DNA of 64,000 nt from Bacillus crepusculi. Lineage in GTDB: Bacteria; Bacillota; Bacilli; Bacillales; Bacillaceae. Below are positions 18,463 to 27,070 of the stretch, piece by piece. Positions within the stretch are counted from its first letter, which is position 1. Each line of letters opens with the position of its first letter. The DNA is taken from the NCBI RefSeq assembly GCF_014764715.1, contig NZ_JACXXE010000010.1, positions 20,340 through 84,339 of the forward strand, in the 5' to 3' direction. Under the pieces are notes generated by a model, which worked only from the letters and a program-made list of their open reading frames with translations, was not told where the DNA came from and ran no database searches. A program made the position numbers and the translations under genes.

Positions 18463-19677
18463 TTAAGAAGGATCTGATATATAGACATTTCGCCCAGCAC
18501 GCATGCCTGATAAAAACATAAAGAATAAAATGACGATAAAGATGATAATGGATGGCGTCCATGAATGAGTGAGATCAAAGAGAATACCAATCATGAACGG
18601 ACCAACAGCAGCTAATAAATAACCGAGAGACTGCGCCATACCAGAAAGGGCAGCTGCTTGTTCCATATTGGCTGTCCGCAATCCGATAAATGTAAGAGCA
18701 AGACTGATGCTCGCCCCTTGTCCAATGCCGATCAATAAAACAGAGATGACAAGAATAGGCGTAGACCCTCCGAGAAGAAGACCGATCATACCAAGTAAAT
18801 ACACAAGAACAAGTCCGAAGACAAGCGGCCTTTGTGTTTTCAATTTTTCTGCAAAAACGGGAGTTAAAAAGGTGGATGGAAGACCAGCGAACTGCATAAT
18901 AGACAGCATCCATCCAGCTGTCGATAGGTTCATCCCATGAGCTGTCAAAATATCAGGAAACCATGCGATACTGCTGTAGAAAAGAAATGACTGCAAGCCC
19001 ATAAAAAAGGTCACCTGCCATGCGACACGTGAACGCCATATTGGCTGCTCTGTGAGTGAAATGCTTTTGACCGCCACTGTGTTCTGATGAAGAAGCTGCG
19101 GTGCCCAGACCATCATGGCAATAAGCGCAAGTCCACCCCATACAAGAAATGACGTATTCCATCCTCCAGGCATGGTATGACTAAGCGGAACACTGACACC
19201 AGATGCAAGTGCAGCAAAGACGGACATCGAGGTCGTATATACGCTTGTCATCAGTCCAGCATGTGCAGGAAATTTATGCTTCACGAGTCCAGGTAAGAGT
19301 ACATTACAAATCGCAATCCCGACGCCGACGAGCGCCGTTCCGATCATTAAGAAGGTGATGGAGCCTAACGAGCGAATGACAATCCCAAATAAAAGAACAG
19401 CCAGTCCAAGCCAAAGCGTTCGTTCATTGCCAAGGCGTTTGCCAATTTTAGGTGCAACTGGAGAAAGCAATGCGAATGAAAGTAGCGGTAATGTCGTGAG
19501 AAAACCAGCAAGTCCATTTGAAAGCTGTAAATCGGCACGAATGGCGCCAATCACAGGACCAACGGACGTAATGGCAGGTCTCAGGTTAAAGGCAATGAGT
19601 AAAATCCCAGCTATCAGCAGGATGGTTTGCCCTGTACTGCGAGGATGTCTGTTTGATTGTTCTAGTTGTTGTTCCAT
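18463..19677 (-). CDS. yycB: MFS transporter YycB, CynX/NimT family
   Basis: A 404-residue major facilitator with twelve hydrophobic segments. The first helix carries FNLRPAITSVGPV, typical of the CynX/NimT (cyanate/2-nitroimidazole) branch. Substrate unknown. The ATG at 19677 is chosen because AAAGGAG is 9 bases upstream; the longer frame to 19731 would run into yycC. It is the second gene of a yycC-yycB minus-strand unit, the order known from B. subtilis. Confidence 0.88.
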   Translation of the reverse strand: MEQQLEQSNRHPRSTGQTILLIAGILLIAFNLRPAITSVGPVIGAIRADLQLSNGLAGFLTTLPLLSFALLSPVAPKIGKRLGNERTLWLGLAVLLFGIVIRSLGSITFLMIGTALVGVGIAICNVLLPGLVKHKFPAHAGLMTSVYTTSMSVFAALASGVSVPLSHTMPGGWNTSFLVWGGLALIAMMVWAPQLLHQNTVAVKSISLTEQPIWRSRVAWQVTFFMGLQSFLFYSSIAWFPDILTAHGMNLSTAGWMLSIMQFAGLPSTFLTPVFAEKLKTQRPLVFGLVLVYLLGMIGLLLGGSTPILVISVLLIGIGQGASISLALTFIGLRTANMEQAAALSGMAQSLGYLLAAVGPFMIGILFDLTHSWTPSIIIFIVILFFMFLSGMRAGRNVYISDPS

Positions 19678-19699
19678 AAATGTAAACTCCTTTATTTCT

Positions 19700-19849
19700 T
19701 TAAGAAGAACGATCTTTCTTCTTCTGTTCAAGCTCCGCTAATTTAGCTAATAAGACATGCTGCGGCATATGCATGATTTGTTCAATGGGTACATTGATTG
19801 ATGCAGCAAGTTTTTGTGCCGTATCGGCAGAGATTTGTAAGGGTCTCAT
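19700..19849 (-). CDS. yycC: Small protein YycC
   Basis: A 49-residue protein missed by length cut-offs. It begins MRPLQISADTAQKLAAS and contains IEQIMHMPQHVLLAKLAELE, very like B. subtilis YycC in sequence, size and position upstream of yycB. The region resembles a short helix-turn-helix-like or coiled fragment; function unknown. AAAAGGAGGGATT lies ahead of its ATG at 8 bases. It ends 22 bases before the yycB start and is probably co-transcribed with it. Confidence 0.85.
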   Translation of the reverse strand: MRPLQISADTAQKLAASINVPIEQIMHMPQHVLLAKLAELEQKKKDRSS

Positions 19850-19944
19850 GCGCAAATCCCTCCTTTTTCAATCTATACGTTCCAATATATCATATCTGCT
19901 TATAGCGCGGCCTAAAAAATTCCCACTGAAAAGGCAGGCTCTAT

Positions 19945-20673
19945 TTAACGCTGATACAACCACTTGATGGCAGCGACAAAGTTCCGCTGAAATTGGCCGA
20001 GGTGGTGTCCTTCTCCTTGCTCAATATGAAGACGGAGTTGCTGTTCTGAGATGCCGCAATGGTGAAGGAGGTGATAGAGCTCTTTTGTAAATGGCACCAT
20101 AAATTGCTGAGCTGAGGATCTGCCCTTTCCCTCTTCACTGCCAACCGATAGGTAGATCCGCTGGGGTATCGCCTTAGGGTTTTGCTGACGTATGTACGGC
20201 ATGAAGTGAGGGTACCAAAAGGAACCGGATAGAGAGCCGATGTGATGAAAAAAAGATGGCTTTTTCCATAGCGTATACATAGACACAAGCCCGCCTAAAG
20301 AGGCACCAATGAGTCCATGCTGTCCATGCTCAGATTGAATCGGATAGTGCTGAAAAAGATAAGGCATCAGTTGATCAGTTAAAAAAGTAAGATACGTGTC
20401 AGCATCGCCGTTGAAGGCCGGAAAGGATGAATGAAGCGCAGGGGCGTTCCAAGGTGTGTATTCATCGAGCCGGTTGAATGGATGAACACCAATGAGGGCT
20501 ACGGGTGTGATGGTGCCGTGTTCCATCATATCTTCTAAAGAGAGGATGTGCCGGTGAAACAGGGAGGAACCATCCTGCACAATCACAGCTGGCAGGGTGT
20601 GGTTTGGATGAGACGGGAGATAAATATCCAGCTGCCGACCGTTCAATTCGTCATATAAAAAAATACCTTTCAT
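19945..20673 (-). CDS. Siderophore esterase-like hydrolase (YbbA/Fes/IroE group)
   Basis: A 242-residue alpha/beta hydrolase of the esterase D/enterobactin esterase group. The nucleophile elbow is LIGASLGGLVS (about 121-131), the acid is probably in SVGSEEGKG near 175 and the His in EGEGHHLGQF near 222. Such enzymes open ferric siderophore lactones in the cytosol to release iron. It follows the FeuA-like gene on the same strand after about 45 bases that hold a hairpin. In B. subtilis ybbA follows feuABC; here feuB and feuC are missing between. Confidence 0.8.
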   Translation of the reverse strand: MKGIFLYDELNGRQLDIYLPSHPNHTLPAVIVQDGSSLFHRHILSLEDMMEHGTITPVALIGVHPFNRLDEYTPWNAPALHSSFPAFNGDADTYLTFLTDQLMPYLFQHYPIQSEHGQHGLIGASLGGLVSMYTLWKKPSFFHHIGSLSGSFWYPHFMPYIRQQNPKAIPQRIYLSVGSEEGKGRSSAQQFMVPFTKELYHLLHHCGISEQQLRLHIEQGEGHHLGQFQRNFVAAIKWLYQR

Positions 20674-20702
20674 TCACGAGTTCCTCCTTCTATCATGAAG
20701 AA

Positions 20703-20721
20703 GAGCGCCATGACGGCGCTC
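20703..20721 (-). terminator. Hairpin between feuA-like and esterase genes
   Basis: GAGCGCC / GGCGCTC with a 5-base loop at the feuA-like stop codon. Read on the minus strand it is followed by TTCTTCT, a weak T-run, so it may attenuate rather than stop transcription into the esterase gene. Confidence 0.45.
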
Positions 20722-21694
20722 AATCTGTTTTTTGCGATGATAACCAATTGACTGATTGATCGAGAAATGTGATTTTGCTTAAAGCCGTCCCGCCTTGAAG
20801 CAACGGATCGACGATATTTTCACTCACATGTCCATGTTTCACAGCCTGAAGGCTTTTCCAAATGTGGTTGGATTCTAAATCCTTGAGGGCATTCGGGTTA
20901 GATGCGTTCTCTTCTTCAGAAAATTGAACGAAAATATAATCAGGGTTCAATTCCCCGAGGCGTTCCATTGAAAGTAAGGCTTGTGCTTTCGCCTTTTTTA
21001 CTTCGTTTGGCGCTGTAAATCCAAGGTCTCCATACAATGTAGAGTTGAAGTACACATCCTCAGGATAGACATACAAATCTCCTTGTCGAATGCGGAGGAT
21101 GATGGCTGTTTTGTTTTTACTTGTTTCTTTTAGTGTCTTTTTCGCTTTTTCTAAGTCTTTTTGATAGTTTGCAATGATCGTTTTTGCTTCGGTTTCTTTC
21201 CCAGTCAGTTGTCCGAGCAGTAAGAGATTGTCTTTCCAATCCGAAGAGATATGGGACACTGGGATGGTCGTTTGCACCTTCTCCAGCTTTTGAATGGTCG
21301 CTGGCGGGAACTTTGTTGATCCTAATATCACATCAGGATTGAGCTTTAGGATTTTCTCTACGTTTGGCTCTGTTTTTTCGCCAATGCCTTCTGTTTTAGA
21401 GGTGATATCCTCAAACAATGAAGGGAATGTTCCGCCTACAGTTGATGCCCCAATCGGCTTAATACCGAGCAGTTTTGCATCTTCCATTGATTCCAAACTT
21501 CCAGCAATAACAAGGCGTTTCGCGGGTGTTTTGACTTCATATATCTGACCTAAGTATTCTATTTCAGCCTTAGCTGATGCTTGTGTGGAAGTTGTTTTCT
21601 TTGTTGTAGCCGTTGTGTTTTGATTTACACTACCGCAAGCTGAAGTGATGACCATCACGATACAAATGATAAGCAAAGCTGCCCATTTTTTCAT
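20720..21694 (-). CDS. Ferric-siderophore ABC transporter substrate-binding lipoprotein, FeuA-like
   Basis: A 324-residue lipoprotein. Signal peptide with lipobox ITSACGS (Cys at about 20) anchors it outside the membrane; residues 45-320 form a TroA-type class III binding fold. GIGEKTEPNVEKILKLNPDV near 97-116 is typical of FeuA-like proteins, which bind ferric-bacillibactin. Its cognate FeuB/FeuC permeases are not adjacent, so it must pair with a permease elsewhere. A Fur box lies 18 bases before the start, predicting expression under iron starvation. It is transcribed separately from the regulator gene upstream. Confidence 0.85.
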   Translation of the reverse strand: MKKWAALLIICIVMVITSACGSVNQNTTATTKKTTSTQASAKAEIEYLGQIYEVKTPAKRLVIAGSLESMEDAKLLGIKPIGASTVGGTFPSLFEDITSKTEGIGEKTEPNVEKILKLNPDVILGSTKFPPATIQKLEKVQTTIPVSHISSDWKDNLLLLGQLTGKETEAKTIIANYQKDLEKAKKTLKETSKNKTAIILRIRQGDLYVYPEDVYFNSTLYGDLGFTAPNEVKKAKAQALLSMERLGELNPDYIFVQFSEEENASNPNALKDLESNHIWKSLQAVKHGHVSENIVDPLLQGGTALSKITFLDQSVNWLSSQKTD

Positions 21695-21711
21695 ATGTTT
21701 TCTCCTTTAAA

Positions 21712-21726
21712 TGATAATTATTCTCA
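21712..21726. promoter_or_regulatory. Fur box upstream of the FeuA-like gene
   Basis: TGATAATTATTCTCA matches the 7-1-7 Fur consensus TGATAATNATTATCA at 14 of 15 scored positions. Fur with iron would repress the lipoprotein gene. Confidence 0.8.
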
Positions 21727-21792
21727 ATTAAAAATTATAGGATTCTTTTTATCATTGATCCATAGATTTTCCTCCGGCATTTGATGGACATT

Positions 21793-23409
21793 TTACGGAT
21801 AAAAGGATAATAGATCATGAATGACCCGCAGGTGGCTGGCAGCCGTATACTCTCTCCAAGGATCTGAAGAGAGCGAATAGACTGATTGCCGCGCAACCGC
21901 TCTTAAGTTTTGCCAAGCTTCCTGCTGCGTTAATTGATGATAGAAAGCGAGGGTGCTCGGTTCTTTATGCAAAAGTAAAAGGATGCAATCAGGATCACAC
22001 TGCTGGATGAAATCTACATCAATTTTCTGCTCCATCATGCTGTTCGCTTGATGAAAGGCGGGAGGCAGACCGATATCGTCTAATATGACCTCTGACAAAG
22101 TGCGGTTGACGGACAAGTAGAGTTGATCTTGATATACCCTAATAGGGAGAATCGTTTTTCTGCTGCGTGAGCAAATTTTCTTCGCCTGCTCGACTAGTTC
22201 ATCGTATTGTGTCAGCCACTCCTGTGCTTCCTTGTCTTCGCCCAGTATAGCGGCAGTCTCTTGAAACTGAGACCGCCAATCTAATTGATGGAAAGGGACA
22301 AAATGTACAGGGCAAATTGATAGAAGGGCAGATTTCTCTTCATTTGTGATTTGATCGTTTGCAATGATGAGTTCTGGCTGTGCTTTTTGCACCTGCTGTA
22401 TGTTCATTTCGCTATATTCATTGATACGATGTGCGTTTAAATGAATCGGGATGTCGTCCCCATAGTGCTCAAAATCATAGGCCGTCCATTTTGGATGTAT
22501 GGGTGCAGCGTATGGAAGTACATGAAGCGGCGTCAGCTGTCCAAGGATAGAAGGGCCATAGGCAATGATTTTACGCTGTCTGCTTTTCATATACTGAGAA
22601 GGGGACACACCCGTTTTTTTCTTGAACATTCGACTGAAGTAGTAAGGATCGTGATAGCCGATTTCCTGGGCAATATTCTTGAGTTTGTCATTTCCTTGCG
22701 CCATCAGCTGCTTAGCACGAGTCAGCCTTTTTTTCGTCAAATAGTCTGTGACGCTTAGACCGAATTGTTTCTTAAATTGTTCACTATAATGATTGGGGCT
22801 GACACCAGCCATGTCAGAAAGTATGGTTAAGCGAATAGGTTCATCTGAATGATCATCGATGTATTGCTTCGTTTTAAAAAGCGCCTGTGCCGTGTCACAT
22901 ATCATGTGCTGGTGAAGTGTCAGCAACTTAAAAATCAGCTTTTGAAACATGAGCTGGCTTTGAAAGAAATGATTGGATTCCGGCTGCTGACCAAGGTGTG
23001 TCATCTGTGTTAATGAATAATGGATCTGCTCAAAGGCATCTGTATGGACGAATTGCCAGGCATTGAGTAGAGGTTTTGCTTTCTCTTTTGAAATGGTTTC
23101 TATCCCATCGTGACCCGGCACATAGATGTGAAAGCGCACTAAATAAAGCTCATGCTTTTGATTGGGCACAGTGTCCAGCATAAACGTTTCGTCTGGCAGC
23201 ATCGTATAAAGAGTTTCAGCTTTCAAGCGCCATTTTTGATCATTGATGAAGAGAGAGCCGCTGCTGTTGAGACTAAAAAGAAGACAATATGTATTGGAAA
23301 GCTGTTGTTCTACATGTGGTAATGCGGTGTGACGGATTTTTTCGACACTGATCAGACGGTACATAAAATGACCGGCCTCAGTCAGCACATGCTGGGAATG
23401 AGTCTTCAT
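21793..23409 (-). CDS. btr: AraC-family regulator with siderophore-binding domain, Btr-like
   Basis: A 538-residue fusion of an AraC regulator and a TroA-like binding domain, the architecture of B. subtilis Btr (YbbB), which senses bacillibactin and activates feuABC-ybbA. Residues 1-150 are an N-terminal cupin-like part; about 175-275 hold two helix-turn-helices (SDMAGVSPNHYSEQFKKQFG and IGYHDPYYFSRMFKKKTG); about 280-538 is the substrate-binding-protein-like domain. It lies directly upstream of the FeuA-like gene on the same strand with a 98-base gap holding a Fur box. Name by similarity and context. Confidence 0.85.
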   Translation of the reverse strand: MKTHSQHVLTEAGHFMYRLISVEKIRHTALPHVEQQLSNTYCLLFSLNSSGSLFINDQKWRLKAETLYTMLPDETFMLDTVPNQKHELYLVRFHIYVPGHDGIETISKEKAKPLLNAWQFVHTDAFEQIHYSLTQMTHLGQQPESNHFFQSQLMFQKLIFKLLTLHQHMICDTAQALFKTKQYIDDHSDEPIRLTILSDMAGVSPNHYSEQFKKQFGLSVTDYLTKKRLTRAKQLMAQGNDKLKNIAQEIGYHDPYYFSRMFKKKTGVSPSQYMKSRQRKIIAYGPSILGQLTPLHVLPYAAPIHPKWTAYDFEHYGDDIPIHLNAHRINEYSEMNIQQVQKAQPELIIANDQITNEEKSALLSICPVHFVPFHQLDWRSQFQETAAILGEDKEAQEWLTQYDELVEQAKKICSRSRKTILPIRVYQDQLYLSVNRTLSEVILDDIGLPPAFHQANSMMEQKIDVDFIQQCDPDCILLLLHKEPSTLAFYHQLTQQEAWQNLRAVARQSVYSLSSDPWREYTAASHLRVIHDLLSFYP

Positions 23410-23445
23410 GAACAGTCACCTCTACTTTTCTTTTTACAACGAATT

Positions 23446-23474
23446 GAAAAACACCCTGTCTTTTTCACAGGGTG
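23446..23474 (-). terminator. Terminator after mbtH
   Basis: CACCCTGTG / CACAGGGTG-type stem (CACCCTGT with ACAGGGTG) around AAAAAG, followed on the minus strand by TTTTTC. It separates besA-mbtH from the btr-like gene. Confidence 0.7.
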
Positions 23475-23704
23475 ATCATGAGTTTATATGATGCAGATGG
23501 CTGGGTGTCTTCTGTGACACCATGGCAACAGAGATCTTGCCAGTTTGCCTGAATGTAGTCAATACAAGCATCCCGAGTGTCTTCTCCATATACAGTCTCC
23601 CATCCTTGAGGAACCGGTTCAAAGGATGGCCAAAGAGAATGATGTCTTTTTTCGTTCATCAGCACAAGAAATAAACCATCTTTATGCAAGAAAGGGTTAT
23701 TCAT
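23465..23704 (-). CDS. MbtH-like protein
   Basis: A 79-residue MbtH protein. It keeps the family signature in N-x-x-x-x-HSLWP (NEKRHHSLWP, about 17-26) and VPQGWETVYGEDTRDACIDY near 31-50. MbtH proteins bind and activate adenylation domains of nonribosomal peptide synthetases, as B. subtilis YbdZ does for bacillibactin. Its start overlaps the besA stop (ATGA), so they are coupled. No synthetase gene is in the window, so it must serve one encoded elsewhere. Conserved Trp residues (24, 35, 55) are present. Confidence 0.88.
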   Translation of the reverse strand: MNNPFLHKDGLFLVLMNEKRHHSLWPSFEPVPQGWETVYGEDTRDACIDYIQANWQDLCCHGVTEDTQPSASYKLMITL

Positions 23705-24552
23705 CGGTCTCCCTCCTTTATCTTTTTTGATTCGGAAGGATAGAGAGCAAAACGCAAGGCCTCATTCATCAAGACTGGCAGAACAGAGGAATGTCCTTCT
23801 CTTGAAAATTCCATAAAATGTACGTGTACTCCATTAGGTGAATAGACAGACAGCCGTTCCTTCATCGCCTGTGCGTGATGGTTCATCTGGCAGATATGGT
23901 CTTGTTCAAGCTCACCCACACCAATCAATAATCGTTTTTGATGCATCTGTTGTTTTAATCGTTTTTGAAACGACTGTTCTTGCTGTAACAGGAACGACGG
24001 ATACCAATGAATAGATGGACTTCCGGCAATATATGTTTGAAATGCTTCAGGATGTTCGAATAGTGTACTTAACGTAAAAAGACCGCCAAGAGAGTGGCCA
24101 AATAGGGTTTGACGACCTCGATTGATTGAGTACCGTGCTTCAATCATCGGTTTGACCTGTTCTTCCAAAAAGGTAAAAAAAGCAGGGGCACCCCCATAGG
24201 AGTGTGTGGAAGCTCCTTTTTTAAGTGTCTGTATCCATTGATCTGGCGGTTGGTGAGTAAAATCCTCATGTCGTTGTGGGTGATGGGGTTGATCCGTCTT
24301 GTATCCAATGCCAACAATGACAGCAGGTGTCACCCCTGTTTTTTCAGGGATGCTTGATTGGAGACGAAGTGCTTCTACCATGGTGGCAAAAATCGCATTC
24401 CCGTCAAGTACATATATTACAGGGAAACCTTCTGAAGGTATGGGTCCATCTGGTTGATAGATGAATAGTCGATAGGGCCGATCCTTTACATCCAATTGCT
24501 GCGTCCCAGCGAGCATAAATGACTGGCTTTCGTAAAAAAGAGAAGGGATCAT
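23701..24552 (-). CDS. besA: Bacillibactin-type trilactone hydrolase, BesA-like
   Basis: A 283-residue alpha/beta hydrolase of the esterase D family. Nucleophile elbow FGHSLGGLFT (about 149-158), N-terminal YVLDGNAIFATMVEAL near 47-62 typical of BesA/IroE proteins, and a C-terminal His in REGHSSVLP near 257. BesA opens ferric-bacillibactin after uptake to free iron. It is the first gene of a besA-mbtH unit behind a Fur box. A second, different esterase of the same class lies 3 kb away, so division between apo and ferric or different siderophores is possible. Confidence 0.85.
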   Translation of the reverse strand: MIPSLFYESQSFMLAGTQQLDVKDRPYRLFIYQPDGPIPSEGFPVIYVLDGNAIFATMVEALRLQSSIPEKTGVTPAVIVGIGYKTDQPHHPQRHEDFTHQPPDQWIQTLKKGASTHSYGGAPAFFTFLEEQVKPMIEARYSINRGRQTLFGHSLGGLFTLSTLFEHPEAFQTYIAGSPSIHWYPSFLLQQEQSFQKRLKQQMHQKRLLIGVGELEQDHICQMNHHAQAMKERLSVYSPNGVHVHFMEFSREGHSSVLPVLMNEALRFALYPSESKKIKEGDR

Positions 24553-24575
24553 TCAACTAAGGGCTCCTCTCTAAA

Positions 24576-24595
24576 TGAAAATGATTATCATTATC
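24576..24595. promoter_or_regulatory. Fur box upstream of besA-mbtH
   Basis: TGAAAATGATTATCATTATC contains the perfect palindrome AATGATTATCATT (24580-24592) and matches overlapping Fur 7-1-7 motifs. It lies about 24 bases before besA. Confidence 0.85.
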
Positions 24596-24766
24596 GAATA
24601 AATGGTATCTTGATTTACATGAGAAGTCAAATGGGACGATGGAAATATGAGCAGAAAAGACCGTGATAAAATATGACAAATGATGAAGAAGAAAATGGGT
24701 ACATCCTTTATAATGAGGGGGTAATCACTATCTCAAAAGGTCAGGTTATAGGGAGAGACAATCGCC

Positions 24767-24985
24767 ATGCATACACCAATTGGCAAGCTAAAACGAAAAC
24801 TGTACGAATATCAATTGAACTTGAAGAAGACCTTTACGGTCGAGGAATTAAGCGAAATGAAACAAGCGCTACATGAAATACGGATGACATTTGCGGCCTA
24901 TGAGGAATGGGATTTGTACCAGCGGGCCACTGATATGATCACCGTTCTCCTCCTTCATCACGCCCTCCAGCAAAACCACCACTGA
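24767..24985 (+). CDS. Small hypothetical protein, YycD position
   Basis: A 72-residue hydrophilic, helical protein with no recognised domain (FTVEELSEMKQALHE at about 22-36, then MTFAAYEEWDLYQ). Gene position just before dnaC, and the EEL..IKQA..MTFA-like pattern, suggest the B. subtilis yycD slot, but I cannot confirm orthology. GGGAGAG lies about 9 bases before the ATG. An overlapping frame from 24673 is less likely because it lacks such a site. Confidence 0.6.
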   Translation: MHTPIGKLKRKLYEYQLNLKKTFTVEELSEMKQALHEIRMTFAAYEEWDLYQRATDMITVLLLHHALQQNHH

Positions 24986-25130
24986 CACCTCTTCTTTTTA
25001 AAAAAAATACACTTTTCAATGAAACATCGGCATGGTAATTTTGACTATAGTCGATGTTTTTCACTTTTTTATTGATGAAAATGTTAAAATGATGAGTAGC
25101 GTATTTTTTTATGAAAGGACGGTGCTTGGC

Positions 25131-26495
25131 ATGACGGAACTTCTCGATGACCGGCTGCCGCCGCAAAATATAGAAGCCGAGCAGGCCGTATTAGGTGCTG
25201 TTTTTTTAGAACCATCTGCGCTAACGCTCGCTTCTGAGGTATTAATTCCAGAGGATTTCTATAGAATGTCGCATCAAAAGATTTACAATGCGATGCTTGT
25301 ACTTGGTGATAGAGGGGAACCGGTCGATCTTGTCACGGTGACATCTGAACTTGCCAATACAGATTTACTTGAAGAGGTAGGCGGGATTTCGTATTTAACC
25401 GATATTGCGAACTCTGTCCCAACTGCCGCAAACATTGAATACTATGCAAAAATTGTAGAAGAAAAATCCATTTTAAGACGTCTGATCCGCACTGCGACAT
25501 CCATTGCACAGGATGGGTACACGCGTGAGGATGAGGTAGAGGATCTGTTGAGTGATGCTGAAAAGACCATTATGGAAGTGGCGCAGCGTAAAAACTCAGG
25601 AGCTTTCCAAAACATTAAAGACGTTCTTGTTCAGACATATGATAATATTGAACAGCTTCATAACCGCAAAGGCGATATTACAGGGATTCCAACAGGTTTC
25701 TCTGAGCTTGACCGGATGACAGCTGGATTCCAGCGAAATGACTTAATTATTGTAGCGGCACGTCCATCAGTAGGGAAAACAGCCTTCGCATTGAACATCG
25801 CACAAAATGTCGCGACCAAAACGGACGAAAGTGTCGCCATCTTTAGTTTAGAGATGGGCGCTGAGCAATTAGTCATGCGTATGCTTTGTGCAGAGGGAAA
25901 TATCAATGCACAGAACCTAAGAACCGGTAATCTGACAGAAGAAGACTGGGGCAAGCTGACAATGGCGATGGGCTCGCTGTCAAACAGTGGAATTTTCATT
26001 GACGATACACCTGGGATCAGAGTGAGTGAAATTCGCTCGAAATGCCGCCGGTTGAAGCAAGAAAACGGTCTTGGCATGATCTTGATCGACTACTTACAGC
26101 TTATCCAAGGGAGCGGACGATCAAGCGATAACCGTCAGCAAGAGGTATCTGAAATTTCTAGGGCTTTAAAGTCACTAGCAAGAGAACTTGAAGTTCCGGT
26201 CATTGCTTTATCACAGCTTTCACGCGGGGTAGAGCAGCGTCAGGACAAGCGTCCAATGATGTCTGATATTCGTGAATCAGGAAGTATTGAGCAGGATGCC
26301 GATATCGTGGCATTCCTTTATCGTGATGATTACTACGACAAAGAATCAGAGAATAAGAACATTATAGAAATCATTATTGCCAAACAGCGTAACGGTCCAG
26401 TAGGTACAGTATCACTGGCGTTCGTCAAAGAATATAACAAATTCGTCAACCTGGAAAGAAGATTTGACGATGCGGGTGTTCCGCCCGGTGCTTAA
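25131..26495 (+). CDS. dnaC: Replicative DNA helicase DnaC
   Basis: A 454-residue DnaB-type hexameric helicase (called DnaC in Bacillus), essential for fork movement. N-terminal primase-binding domain about 1-150 (RLPPQNIEAEQAVLGA), RecA-like motor from about 180 with Walker A ARPSVGKTAF near 210-219, Walker B ILIDYLQLI near 316 and an arginine finger region near GSIEQDADIVAFLYR. The ATG at 25131 gives exactly the B. subtilis length and start; the longer frame from 25032 adds 33 hydrophobic residues of untranslated leader. AAAGGA lies 11 bases upstream. A clear terminator follows. Confidence 0.98.
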   Translation: MTELLDDRLPPQNIEAEQAVLGAVFLEPSALTLASEVLIPEDFYRMSHQKIYNAMLVLGDRGEPVDLVTVTSELANTDLLEEVGGISYLTDIANSVPTAANIEYYAKIVEEKSILRRLIRTATSIAQDGYTREDEVEDLLSDAEKTIMEVAQRKNSGAFQNIKDVLVQTYDNIEQLHNRKGDITGIPTGFSELDRMTAGFQRNDLIIVAARPSVGKTAFALNIAQNVATKTDESVAIFSLEMGAEQLVMRMLCAEGNINAQNLRTGNLTEEDWGKLTMAMGSLSNSGIFIDDTPGIRVSEIRSKCRRLKQENGLGMILIDYLQLIQGSGRSSDNRQQEVSEISRALKSLARELEVPVIALSQLSRGVEQRQDKRPMMSDIRESGSIEQDADIVAFLYRDDYYDKESENKNIIEIIIAKQRNGPVGTVSLAFVKEYNKFVNLERRFDDAGVPPGA

Positions 26496-26524
26496 AGCCC
26501 AGCTCAAGAAGCTGGGCTTTTTTT
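26494..26524 (+). terminator. Terminator after dnaC
   Basis: AAAGCCCAGCT / AGCTGGGCTTT perfect 11-bp stem starting at the stop codon, followed by TTTT. Confidence 0.9.
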
Positions 26525-26624
26525 GATCCATCTACATCGAAAGAATGATTGAAAAACGGTCGAAATGAGGAGGAGAGGAAGAATGAGAGAGCGTATACTA
26601 AAGAGAGAGAAGGAGTGATGACTG

Positions 26625-27038
26625 ATGAAATTTCAACAGTTCGAAGCCGCTCAATTACGCATCGCACGCCCAACTGTCAACATGGAAGAGGTTGTGTCCT
26701 TTTATGAAGAAGGCTTAGGGCTCAAACGAATAGGCTCATTTGATCAGCATGAAGGGTACGATGGGGTGATGCTTGGGCTTCCTCACCAGCATGTTCATTT
26801 AGAAATCACCAAACATGAAGAAGAAGAGAGTCTGCCCGCTCCGCATCCAGAACAGCTGCTTGTTTTCTATATTCCAGATGAACAGGAGTTTCAGGAGATG
26901 AAAGAGAGACTGATCTCATGTGGCGGACGTCATGTCACCTCTACGAATCCATACTGGGACCGGGGAGGAGCGACCATTGAAGACCCAGATGGGTATCGAG
27001 TTGTGCTCATGAACTCAGAAGGAATTACACCTGTTTAA
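26625..27038 (+). CDS. yycE: VOC-family protein YycE
   Basis: A 137-residue protein with one glyoxalase/bleomycin-resistance (VOC) fold. The first beta-alpha unit is LRIARPTVNMEEVVSFYEEG (about 10-29); metal-ligand candidates are His near 56-58 (PHQHVHLEITK) and Glu/Asp in the C-terminal IEDPDGYRVVLMN near 118-130. Size and position next to dnaC match B. subtilis YycE. Substrate unknown. AAGGAG is 9 bases before the ATG. Confidence 0.88.
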   Translation: MKFQQFEAAQLRIARPTVNMEEVVSFYEEGLGLKRIGSFDQHEGYDGVMLGLPHQHVHLEITKHEEEESLPAPHPEQLLVFYIPDEQEFQEMKERLISCGGRHVTSTNPYWDRGGATIEDPDGYRVVLMNSEGITPV

Positions 27039-27069
27039 AAAGACTCCCATGCTTAGTGGGAGTCTTTTT
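27037..27069. terminator. Bidirectional terminator
   Basis: A perfect 13-bp stem AAAAAGACTCCCA / TGGGAGTCTTTTT with a 7-base loop between convergent yycE and the P450 gene. Confidence 0.9.
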
Positions 27070-27070
27070 G

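Noticed and set aside
24673..24876. Frame overlapping the small gene before dnaC
   Set aside because: The frame from 24767 has a ribosome binding site and a better protein pattern; both cannot be the main product.
25032..25130. N-terminal extension of dnaC
   Set aside because: The extra 33 residues are absent in known DnaC, and the ATG at 25131 gives the exact family length.
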